Below, one piece after another: positions 15,165 through 23,354 of a stretch of 64,000 nt of DNA (within the stretch, counting starts at the first letter, position 1; the number at the start of each line of letters is the position of its first letter). The position numbers and the translations under genes were made by a program. The notes beneath the pieces were generated by a model. It was not told where the DNA came from. It was given only the letters and a program-made list of their open reading frames with translations, and did not search any database. The DNA is from ZC4RG20 sp963702105 (GTDB taxonomy: Bacteria; Pseudomonadota; Gammaproteobacteria; Steroidobacterales; Rariloculaceae). The stretch covers positions 372,001-436,000 of the forward strand of contig OY969712.1 in NCBI GenBank assembly GCA_963702105.1, in the 5' to 3' direction.

Positions 15165-17420
15165 ATGACGTTGACCCGTATGCTCGCGCCGCTTCGCAGC
15201 GTGGCCCTGTGTGCACTCGCGGCCGCTCCGGCGCTCGCCGCGCTGCCCGCGCGCGCGGCATGCTTGCAGCCTCGAACGGTCGGCGGCAAGCCCGCTCGCC
15301 CCACGATCGGCCTCGTGCTCTCCGGCGGCGGCGCGCGCGGCGGCGCCCACATCGGCGTGCTCCAAGCGCTCGAACAGCTGCACGTGCCCGTCGACTGCAT
15401 CGCGGGGACGAGCATCGGCGCCGTCGTCGGCGGCTTCTATGCGACGGGCCTGCGCGCGGACAATCTGAAGGACATCGTGACCCACCTCGACTGGGACGCG
15501 CTGTTCCTCGACACGACCCCTCGGCGGCTGCTCGCCTTCCGGCGCAAGCGCGACGAGGATCTGTTCCTCGTCAACCTCAAGCCGGGACTCAACTCGGGGC
15601 AGATCGAGCTGCCTATCGGGCTCGTGCAGGGCCAGGTCGCCGACACGATTCTCGAGCGCGAGACGCTGCCGGCCGCCGAGATCCACGACTTCGACAATCT
15701 GCCCATCCCGTTCCGTGCCGTCGCGACGAACATCGCGACCGGCAAGGCCGTCGTGCTCGGCTCGGGCAGCCTGGCGCGCGCGCTGCGCGCGAGCATGGCG
15801 ATCCCGGCCGCATTGACGCCCGTCGAGATCGATCATCAGCTGCTCGTGGACGGCGGCATCGCGATGAACCTGCCCGTCGAGGTCGCGCGCGACATGGGCG
15901 CGGACGTGATCATCGCCGTCGACATCACGGCGTCGTTGCGCAAGCGCGAGGCCCTGCGCAACGTCGTCGACGTGACGACTCAGCTCACGAACCTGCTGAC
16001 GCGCGAAGGGCTCGACAAGCAGCGCAAGATGCTCGGTCCCAAGGACATCCTGCTCACGCCGGAGTTTCCGCCCGCCCTGAGCTCCGTGGATTTCGAGCAC
16101 ATGGCCGACGCGATCCAGGCGGGCTACAACGTCGTCATGCAGCACCGCGACGAGCTCGAGCGCTACGCGCTGACGCCCGAGCAGTACGCGGCATATCTCG
16201 GCCGGCGCCCCGCCTCGACGATGCGCGAGCTGCCCATCATCGACTTCGTCACGCTCGACAATCACTCGAAGATCGCGGACAGCATCATAGAGACGCGGTT
16301 GCGCGGCATCATGCTCGGCAAGCCGCTCGAGTTCGCCACCATCGAGAAGGCCATCGATCAGGTCTACGGCCTCGACCTTTTTCAGAACGTGCGTTACAGC
16401 ATCGTCAAGCGCGGCGACCAGACGGGCGTCGAGGTGGAAGTCGTGCCCAAGTCGTGGGGCCCGAACTACCTCCAGCTCGGCATGCAGTACAGCTCCAGCG
16501 AGGATTCGGACGCGCTGTTCGCGCTCGCCGCGAGCTACCTTCGCACGGCCATCGATCCGCACGGCGGCGAATGGCGTGCCGTTTTCGAGATCGGCGACGA
16601 GCCGGCCGTGACGTTCGACGCCTATCAGCCGCTCGGCCCCAAGGGGCTGTTCTTCATCGAGCCGACGCTGGCCTTCCAGTCGGTCCGCTACGACGTATTC
16701 CAGGACGAAACGCTGCTCTCGCAGGCCCAGCTGCACGAGGCCGCCGTCGAGTTCAGCGGCGGCCGCGAGCTCATGACCTGGGGCGAGCTGCGCGCCGGCA
16801 TTCGGCGCGGCTACGGCGAGACTCGCCTCATCGTGGGCCGGCCCGAGATGCTGCCCGCACCTAAGTATCAGCGCGGCGAGTTCTTCCTGCGCTTCTCGGC
16901 CGATACGCTGGACGACATCGCCTTCCCGAGCCGGGGCGTGCTCGCGACCGCCGAATGGCGCGCCTCGCGGCCGACGATCGGCGCCGACGGAGACTTCGAT
17001 CAGCTGCTGCTCAGCGCGACCATCGCCAAGTCCTGGGGGCGTCACACGCTGCTCTCGCGATTCCGCTACGACACGACGTTCAGCGGCCGCGCGCCGCTGA
17101 ACCGCGCCTTCAAGTTCGGTGGCTTCCTGGATCTTTCCGGCCTGAACCAGGGCCAGCTCAAGGGCCAGCACGTCGCGCGCATCGGCGCGAGCTACTACCG
17201 CCGCATCGGCGACCTCACGTTCCTGCCCGCCTACGCAGGCGTCAGCGTCGAAATCGGCAACGCCTGGGACGATCGCGCCAGCATTTCCCGAAAGAACACG
17301 CTCCTCGGCGGCTCCATCTGGGGCGGAGTGGACTCGCCGGTCGGCCCGATCTACGTCGGCTACGGGCGCACGGAAGGGGGCGTCAAGGCGTACTACGTCT
17401 ACCTCGGCCGCGCGTTCTGA
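15165..17420 (+). CDS. Patatin-like phospholipase with Omp85-type barrel (type Vd, PlpD-like)
   Basis: The 751-residue protein has a signal peptide (residues 1-32) and a patatin domain with oxyanion motif GGGARGGAH, nucleophile GTSIG (Ser83) and dyad Asp in VDGG (about 229). A POTRA-like linker (YGLDLFQNVRYSIV) leads to a C-terminal 16-strand surface-antigen barrel ending in YVYLGRAF, with a terminal Phe. This is the type Vd architecture of PlpD/FplA, in which the barrel exports its own lipase domain to the cell surface. It should hydrolyse phospholipids. It is monocistronic and converges on the FAD oxidase gene. Confidence 0.94.
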   Translation: MTLTRMLAPLRSVALCALAAAPALAALPARAACLQPRTVGGKPARPTIGLVLSGGGARGGAHIGVLQALEQLHVPVDCIAGTSIGAVVGGFYATGLRADNLKDIVTHLDWDALFLDTTPRRLLAFRRKRDEDLFLVNLKPGLNSGQIELPIGLVQGQVADTILERETLPAAEIHDFDNLPIPFRAVATNIATGKAVVLGSGSLARALRASMAIPAALTPVEIDHQLLVDGGIAMNLPVEVARDMGADVIIAVDITASLRKREALRNVVDVTTQLTNLLTREGLDKQRKMLGPKDILLTPEFPPALSSVDFEHMADAIQAGYNVVMQHRDELERYALTPEQYAAYLGRRPASTMRELPIIDFVTLDNHSKIADSIIETRLRGIMLGKPLEFATIEKAIDQVYGLDLFQNVRYSIVKRGDQTGVEVEVVPKSWGPNYLQLGMQYSSSEDSDALFALAASYLRTAIDPHGGEWRAVFEIGDEPAVTFDAYQPLGPKGLFFIEPTLAFQSVRYDVFQDETLLSQAQLHEAAVEFSGGRELMTWGELRAGIRRGYGETRLIVGRPEMLPAPKYQRGEFFLRFSADTLDDIAFPSRGVLATAEWRASRPTIGADGDFDQLLLSATIAKSWGRHTLLSRFRYDTTFSGRAPLNRAFKFGGFLDLSGLNQGQLKGQHVARIGASYYRRIGDLTFLPAYAGVSVEIGNAWDDRASISRKNTLLGGSIWGGVDSPVGPIYVGYGRTEGGVKAYYVYLGRAF

Positions 17421-17461
17421 GCGGCGCCCCTGCCGCTCCCGCCGCCTCGTCGCGCCGACCG

Positions 17462-18982
17462 CTACTCGGGCACCACGCGGCCGGGGTTCAGGATGCCGTG
17501 CGGATCCATCGCCGCCTTGAGCCGCCGCATGAGCGCGAGTTCCGCGGGCGAGCGGGAGAGGTGCAGATAGCCGCGGCGCAGCACGCCGACGCCGTGCTCG
17601 GCCGAGATCGAGCCGCCGTGCGCGCCCGTGGCGCCGTAGACGATGTCGCAGAGCGTCGGCAGGTCCTCGGCGCGGCCCGTCGTGATGGCGAGATGCAGGT
17701 TGTTGTCGCCGAGGTGGCCGAAAACGAGGTTCGTGACCGACTCGAAGGCCGCGGCCAGCTCCGCCTCGACGCGCGCGAGGAAGGCAGGCATCTCGCCGAT
17801 CGGCATGCTGACGTTGAAAGAGAGCATCGGCTGCAGGGCGGGCGTGATCTCGCCGATGCCGTCGCGGATCGCCCAGAAGTCGCGGCGCTCGCGCTCGGAC
17901 TGCGCGACGGCGGCGTCTTCGACCGCGCCGTCCGTGAGCGCGGCCTCGAGCAGGCGCTCGAAGCGCTCGCGATCGGCCGTCTCGTCGCTGCCCTCGCTCT
18001 CGAGCAGCACGTAGATCGCATGCCGGTTCTCGAACGGGGAGCGAAGCGTTCCGACGTGCGCGAGCACCCGCTCGAAATACCCGGCCCACATCGCTTCGAA
18101 CGCGCTCAGCGCGCCGCCGAGATCGCGTTGCGCCCGCTGCAGCAGAGCCACGGCCTCGTCGAAGCCGGCCACGGCGCAGAGCGCCGAGGTCTTGACCGGC
18201 TGTTGCGGAAACAGGCGCAGCACCGCGCGCGTGACGATGCCGAGCGTGCCTTCGGTGCCGATGAACAAGTGCTTGAGGTCGTAGCCCGCGTTGTTCTTCA
18301 GCATTTTGTTCATCGAGCTTACGACCGTGCCGTCCGCCAGCACCGCTTCGAGCCCGAGCACGAGGCTGCGCATCATGCCGAAACGCAGCACCTGATTGCC
18401 GCCCGCGTTCGTCGCGATGTTGCCGCCGATCGTGCACGAGCCGCGGGCGCCGAGATCGAGCGGGAAGACGAAGCCTTCCGCCTGCACGGCCTCGCGCAAT
18501 GCCTCGAGCGGCGTCCCGGCACGCACGGTCGCCGTCATCGACTCGCGGTCGATTTCTTCCACGCCCGTCATGCGTTCGAGCGAGAGCGCGATCTCGCCGG
18601 CCTGCGGCGTCGCCCCGCCCGCAAGCCCCGTCATACCTCCTTGAACGACGACCGGCTGCCGTGCCTGCGCGCACAGGGCGATCATGGCCGCGAGCTCGGC
18701 CGTCGTCGCAGGCCGGAGCAGCGCCTGCGGGGCCGCCGGGCGCTCACCGCTGAAATCGACGTGGTGCCGGGCGCCGACGGCCTCGCCCTCGAGCACGGCC
18801 GCCGAGCCGAAGCGCTCGACCAAAGCGGCGATCAGCGCGCCGCCGGCGGACGACTCGGCGCCCGCGGCGCCCGCGGGGCCCGCGTGACCGGTCTGGCCCT
18901 TCCGACCGGCCTGCGCCGGCTGGCCCGCCGCCGCTTCCGCTTCCGTTTTTCGCGCTCCGTCCTCGATGTTCATCGTGCTCAT
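17462..18982 (-). CDS. FAD-linked D-2-hydroxyacid dehydrogenase/oxidase (GlcD/DLD family)
   Basis: The protein has 506 residues from the ATG at 18982, chosen for an AAAGG site upstream. A FAD_binding_4 domain carries VQGGMTGLAGGATP, RGSCTIGGNIATNAGGNQ and GTEGTLGIVT. The FAD-oxidase C domain has FGHLGDNNLHLAI and SAEHGVGVLRRGYL. Such enzymes oxidise D-lactate, glycolate or D-2-hydroxyglutarate. Residues about 10-45 are an Ala/Gly/Gln-rich low-complexity tail absent from most relatives. No partner GlcE/GlcF genes are nearby, so a single-subunit enzyme is likely. The exact substrate cannot be read from sequence. Confidence 0.9.
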   Translation of the reverse strand: MSTMNIEDGARKTEAEAAAGQPAQAGRKGQTGHAGPAGAAGAESSAGGALIAALVERFGSAAVLEGEAVGARHHVDFSGERPAAPQALLRPATTAELAAMIALCAQARQPVVVQGGMTGLAGGATPQAGEIALSLERMTGVEEIDRESMTATVRAGTPLEALREAVQAEGFVFPLDLGARGSCTIGGNIATNAGGNQVLRFGMMRSLVLGLEAVLADGTVVSSMNKMLKNNAGYDLKHLFIGTEGTLGIVTRAVLRLFPQQPVKTSALCAVAGFDEAVALLQRAQRDLGGALSAFEAMWAGYFERVLAHVGTLRSPFENRHAIYVLLESEGSDETADRERFERLLEAALTDGAVEDAAVAQSERERRDFWAIRDGIGEITPALQPMLSFNVSMPIGEMPAFLARVEAELAAAFESVTNLVFGHLGDNNLHLAITTGRAEDLPTLCDIVYGATGAHGGSISAEHGVGVLRRGYLHLSRSPAELALMRRLKAAMDPHGILNPGRVVPE

Positions 18983-19178
18983 ATGACCTTTCGCTGCGCC
19001 AAAATGCGCCAAAATGGTAGTTCCGGGAGGGCGCCCTGGCTCCGCCGGCGGCCCGCGCCGGGGCGGCGCCCGGCCTCTGCTTCGAACTTCCGGCCGCCGT
19101 TATACTCCCACAATTCGTTCCCGGCGCGCAGGATGCGCCGGCAGGGCGGGCGGCCCGGCGTCGATGAGGAGAATCGCA

Positions 19179-20429
19179 ATGACACGGAGGCACATGGCCG
19201 TCATCGGCCTCTTTGCCATGGCAGGCCTGGTCGCCGCCGGCACGTTCCTGAACAGCCCCGCCGGCCCGACTTTTCTCGGCATCCGCGAAGAGTTCCTGCT
19301 GTTCGGGCTCACGCTGTTCGGCGTGGCCGTGTTCCACGACCACACGCTCGAGGTCGCGGCCACGGGCCTGCTCGCGATCGTGCTGCTCAAGTTCGAGACC
19401 GCGCCCGATTTCAACCTCGCGCACCACCTCGTGCACGAGTCGCCCACGCTCGTGAACCTGTTCGGGCTGCTGCTCGGCTTTTCGGTCCTCGCGCGCTACT
19501 TCGAGCAATCGCAAGTTCCCGAGATCCTGCCCCGGTGGCTGCCGGACGACTGGAAGGGCGGCTTCGTGCTGTTGCTCATGGTCTTCGCGATCTCCTCCTT
19601 CCTCGACAACATCGCGGCCGCCCTGATCGGCGCCACGGTCGCGCTGCACGTGTTCAGGCGGCGGCTCGACATCGGCTTCTGCGCCGCGATCGTGGCCGCG
19701 AGCAACGCGGGCGGCGCGGGCTCCGTCGTCGGCGACACGACCACGACGATCATGTGGATCGACGGCGTGCGGGCCGTCGACGTTCTGCACGCCTACATCG
19801 CGGCCGTGCCCGCCCTGGTGTTCTTCGCGATCATGGCCGCCCGGCAGCAGCAGACCTATCACCCCATACAGTGCGACGAGGTGGGCCGCCACCCCGTGAA
19901 CTGGAGAAATATCCTGGCCGTGCTGCTGATCCTCGTCGGTGCCATCGCGGCCAACATTCTCGTGGACCTGCCTGCGGCCGGCGTCTGGGTCGCGATCGGC
20001 ATCGCCGCGTTGTTTACGAAGACGGACTGGAAGGTGGTCCCGGCCTCGCTCAAGGGCAGCCTCTTCCTCGTCGCGCTCGTGACCTGCGCCTCGCTCATGC
20101 CGGTGCAGACGCTGCCGGCGGCCTCGTGGCAGACGGCATTCGGGCTCGGCTGGGTCAGCTCCGTGTTCGACAACATTCCGCTCACGAAACTCGCGCTCGA
20201 GCAGGGCAACTACGACTGGGGGCTGCTCGCCTACACCGTCGGCTTCGGCGGCTCGATGATCTGGTTCGGGTCCTCGGCCGGCGTCGCGCTCTCGAACGTC
20301 GTGCCCGAGGCGCGTTCCGTCAGCGAGTGGATCCGCCGCGGGTGGTTCGTGCCCGTCGGCTACGTGCTGAGCTTCGCGCTCATGCTCGCTTTGCACGGCT
20401 GGCAGCCGCACGCGGCGTCGCCGGGCTGA
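19179..20429 (+). CDS. ArsB/NhaD/CitT superfamily ion transporter
   Basis: The 416-residue membrane protein has about eleven hydrophobic segments. ATG at 19179 is chosen because GAGGAG lies seven bases upstream. The twin signatures SSFLDNIAAALIG (first half) and GWVSSVFDNIPLTKLAL (second half) are the inverted-repeat hairpins of the ion-transporter superfamily, as in NhaD Na+/H+ antiporters. NAGGAGSVVGDTTTTIMW also fits NhaD-like proteins. A sodium/proton antiporter is the likeliest role, with a dicarboxylate or metalloid carrier as alternatives. A TATACT box at 19101-19106 may be its -10 element. Confidence 0.85.
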   Translation: MTRRHMAVIGLFAMAGLVAAGTFLNSPAGPTFLGIREEFLLFGLTLFGVAVFHDHTLEVAATGLLAIVLLKFETAPDFNLAHHLVHESPTLVNLFGLLLGFSVLARYFEQSQVPEILPRWLPDDWKGGFVLLLMVFAISSFLDNIAAALIGATVALHVFRRRLDIGFCAAIVAASNAGGAGSVVGDTTTTIMWIDGVRAVDVLHAYIAAVPALVFFAIMAARQQQTYHPIQCDEVGRHPVNWRNILAVLLILVGAIAANILVDLPAAGVWVAIGIAALFTKTDWKVVPASLKGSLFLVALVTCASLMPVQTLPAASWQTAFGLGWVSSVFDNIPLTKLALEQGNYDWGLLAYTVGFGGSMIWFGSSAGVALSNVVPEARSVSEWIRRGWFVPVGYVLSFALMLALHGWQPHAASPG

Positions 20430-20517
20430 GGGTTGACGGCCGACGGATGCGGCGGGCGCGGGCCGAGGGCCGAACGGCTTGCCGGCTGCCGGCTGCCGGG
20501 TGGCGCATTGCGGCGCC

Positions 20518-21438
20518 TTACGATGGGGCGGACGCCCGCGGCAGGGCGTCGTTCAGCGCGGCGATGTGCGCCGGGGTCGTGCCGCAGCAGCCGCCGAGGA
20601 TACGGGCGCCCGCAGCCATCCATTCGAGCCCCAGAGCGGCGAACGCCTCCGGCGTGACGTTCGACGCGATCTCCGGGTAGACGCCCCGCGCATCCACCGC
20701 ACGGGCCTCGAGCGCCGCGAGCGCGGCCGGGACCGCGTCGACCGGCGTATGCATGACGTTGACGGCCGCGGGCGCGAAGCCGAGCAGGCCGTCGAGGACA
20801 TCGCCCAACGGGATCTCGGGGAAGTCGTAGGCCGCGAGGCCGCCGCGCGCATCGAGCCGGCAGCTCACCCCGAGCCAGAACGGCAGACCCACGGCGCGCA
20901 CGGCGTCGGCAGCCCGGCTCGCGTGGACTACGTCCTCCATCATCTCGAGCACGAGCAGATCCGCCCCGAGCTCCGCGAGCAGCTCGGCGAGCTCCGCATA
21001 GGCGGCGCGCTCGCTGCGGGCATCGGGATAGGCGGCCGGGTCGAAGCCCGGCGGCAGGCAGGAGATGGAGCCCGCGATCGCGGCTTCGCGGCCGGCGGCA
21101 TCGAAGGCGCGGCGCACGGCTTCGACGGCCGCGCGGTTGATGTCGACGAAGCGGTCGGCGCAGCCCGCGGCCGCGAGCACGAAGCGGTTCGTGGCGAAAG
21201 TGCTCGTCGTGACGACGGCCGCGCCTGCGCGCAGATAGTCCGCGTGGACGGCCGTCAGCACTTCCGGGTGCGTGAGCGGAACGAGGCCGCTCCAGGCGAC
21301 GCGATCGAGCTGCACGCCCCGGCGCTGGAGCTCGGTGCCGGTCGCGCCGTCGACGAGCACGACTTCGCCGCCGATCGAGTGCCGAGGTTGCGGCCGCTGC
21401 AGACGGCCGTCGCTGCCGCCGCGGCGGCCCGTGCTCAC
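20518..21438 (-). CDS. Homocysteine S-methyltransferase family protein
   Basis: The 306-residue protein has the family start VLVDGATGTELQRRG, the first zinc Cys in LGVSC and the pair in GGCCGTTPAHIAAL. These enzymes transfer a methyl group from S-methylmethionine or AdoMet to homocysteine (MmuM type). No cobalamin domain is present. GTG at 21438 overlaps the stop of the frameshifted PQQ dehydrogenase frame (GTGA) and lies 20 bases after the stop of the repaired frame, so co-transcription with the PQQ genes is likely although the functional link is unclear. Confidence 0.85.
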   Translation of the reverse strand: MSTGRRGGSDGRLQRPQPRHSIGGEVVLVDGATGTELQRRGVQLDRVAWSGLVPLTHPEVLTAVHADYLRAGAAVVTTSTFATNRFVLAAAGCADRFVDINRAAVEAVRRAFDAAGREAAIAGSISCLPPGFDPAAYPDARSERAAYAELAELLAELGADLLVLEMMEDVVHASRAADAVRAVGLPFWLGVSCRLDARGGLAAYDFPEIPLGDVLDGLLGFAPAAVNVMHTPVDAVPAALAALEARAVDARGVYPEIASNVTPEAFAALGLEWMAAGARILGGCCGTTPAHIAALNDALPRASAPS

Positions 21439-21457
21439 TCCGGCGCCGTCCCGGCGG

Positions 21458-23327
21458 TCACTTCGCGGCCGTCTTCCCGGCGGCTGCGTTGCCGGGGCCG
21501 ACGGGCGCCAATGTGCCGTCGAGCCCGAAGAGCCAGACGCTGTCGCCCCGGGTCGAGCCGGCGAACAGGTTGCCGGCCGAGAAGGCGACCACGTACTCGC
21601 GGCCGTCGTGCTCGAACACGGTCGGCGGTGCGTTGAGCCCGGCATCGGTCTGAAATTCCCAGAGTTTCGTGCCGTCCCGCGAGTCGAGGGCCGTGAGAAC
21701 GTCCGTCGCTGCGGCCGACGAAGACGAGACCGCCGGCCGTAGCGGCCGAGCCGCTGTAGCAGGGCTCTCCCCATTGCTGGCGCCAGACGAGCTTGTTCGT
21801 GCGCACGTCGAGGGCCGCGAAAATCCCGAGCGAATGCAGGTAGAAGCCGCCGAAGCCGCCGCCTATGAAGGAGCCGCCGCCCGGCGGAGGCGCGTCCGGT
21901 GTGTCCGCGCTGATGTAGGCCCAGATGCGGTCCGAGGCGCAGACGAACAGGCGGCCCGTCTCCGGGTCGTAGCTACTCGCCGGCCAGTTCGCGCCGCCGC
22001 CGACGCCGGGCCGAATCACGACGGGCCGGTCCTTCCAAAAGGGCGTGAAGATGCGCCCGTGGTTCACGAGGGTCAGGTCCTCGGGGGGGATCGGGATCGA
22101 CTGCGGCACGAAGGCGTCGCCGACGGGGTAGGGCTGCGTCGCGGCCGTGGCCTGGCGCGCGTCTTGGGGCACCGGCAGCTCCTCGATGCCGACGAGCGGC
22201 TTGCCGTTCGTCCGGTCGAGCAGGTAGACCCAGCCCGTCTTGCTGGCCTGGGCGAGGCCGTGGCGCAGCACGCCGTCGATCTGCACGTCGAACAGCACGA
22301 TCGGGCTCGGGCCGTCGTAGTCCCAGAGGTCGTGGTGCACTTCCTGGAAGTGCCAGCGGTAGCGGCCCGTCTTCGCGTCGAGCGCGACGATCGAAGCGGC
22401 GAACAGATTGTCCCCGGGACGCTTCGAGCCGTTGTAATCGGGGGAGGGGTTGCCGGTCGAGACGTAGAGCAGGCCGAGCGCGGGGTCGACGGCCGGGGTC
22501 TGCCAGATGGGCGCCCCGCCGTATCTCCATGCGTCGCCCTTGGGCCAGGTCTCGTGGCCGGGCTCGCCCGGCCCCGGAATCGTGTGAAACGTCCAGGCCG
22601 GCGAGCCGTCTTTCGCGTGATAGGCCGAAAGGCGCCCGCGGATGCCGCGCTCGCCGCCGGCAAAGCCCGTGATGACGAGCCCGTCGTAATACAGCGGCGC
22701 CGCCGTGATCGTGTAGCCGTCCTGCCAGCGTGCGGCCTGAGTGGCCCATGCGACCTTGCCCGTCCGGCGATCGAGGGCGACGAGCCTGCCGTCGAGCTGC
22801 CCGACGAAGACCTTGCCGTCGCCGAGCGCCACGCCTCGGCTCGTCCACCCGCAGCACACGGCGTTGTTCTTCGGATCCAGGTGCGCCTCGTATTGCCACA
22901 GGATCCTGCCGCTCCCGACGTCGAGCGCGAACACGTCGTCGGCCCCCGTGACGACGTAGATCACGCCGTCGGCGACGAGGGGCTGGGCCTCGCCGGAGTA
23001 TTGCGGGCCGATTCCGGAGCCCCGCAGATGGGTCCTCCAGACGCCCTTGAGCTGCGCGACGTTGTTGCGGTCGATCCCGCTCAGCGGAGAGTAGCGGCGG
23101 TTGTAGAGGTCACCGCCGTTCGTCGGCCACGCCTGCGTCGGCGGCGACACGGCCCCGTCGTCTTCGCGCGGCGCCGCGTCGGCGGTCACGGCGGTCACGG
23201 CGGTCACGGCGGTCAGGGCGGCGGCGGCGGTCACGGCCGTGCCGGCGGTCGGGGGCGCGCCGGCAGACAGCGCAAGGGCGAGCAGCGGCTCGAGGTGCCG
23301 CCGCAGGCGCGAAAGGGTCTCGGTCAT
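21458..23327 (-). pseudogene. PQQ-dependent dehydrogenase, frameshifted near its 3' end
   Basis: The protein is a secreted eight-bladed PQQ quinoprotein: GGDLYNRRYSPL, vicinal Cys pair in NNAVCCGWTSRGV, GHETWPKGD, GNPSPDYNG, WHFQEVHHDLWDYDGPSPIVLFD. The frame runs cleanly to GGLVFVGRSDGR, then becomes Arg-rich nonsense and stops at 21435. Removing one base of the AA at 21698-21699 restores LTALDSRDGTKLWEFQ, then SAGNLFAGSTRGDSVWLFGLDG, ending at a TGA at 21458-21460. The repaired frame matches the intact paralogue at 23355. This is either a real +1 frameshift or a sequencing error. Unlike the paralogue it has no cytochrome c domain. It would oxidise alcohols or aldehydes in the periplasm. Confidence 0.85.
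23181..23216. repeat. 9-bp in-frame tandem repeat (four units) in the signal region
   Basis: GGCGGTCAC occurs three times and GGCGGTCAG once in a row, and related GGCGG units continue beyond. On the minus strand it encodes Thr-Ala-Val triplets between the signal peptide and mature part of the first PQQ dehydrogenase. It probably varies by slippage without breaking the frame. Confidence 0.75.
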
Positions 23328-23354
23328 CGTCAGGTCTCCGCTGGCGGCCGCGCG

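Noticed and set aside
17462..18982. Glycolate oxidase GlcD as a specific call
   Set aside because: No glcE or glcF is nearby and the motifs are shared with D-lactate and D-2-hydroxyglutarate dehydrogenases.
14967..20680. Very long overlapping open frames of over 1200 codons on both strands
   Set aside because: They run across trxB, the patatin gene, the FAD oxidase and the transporter in other frames and show only compositional bias.
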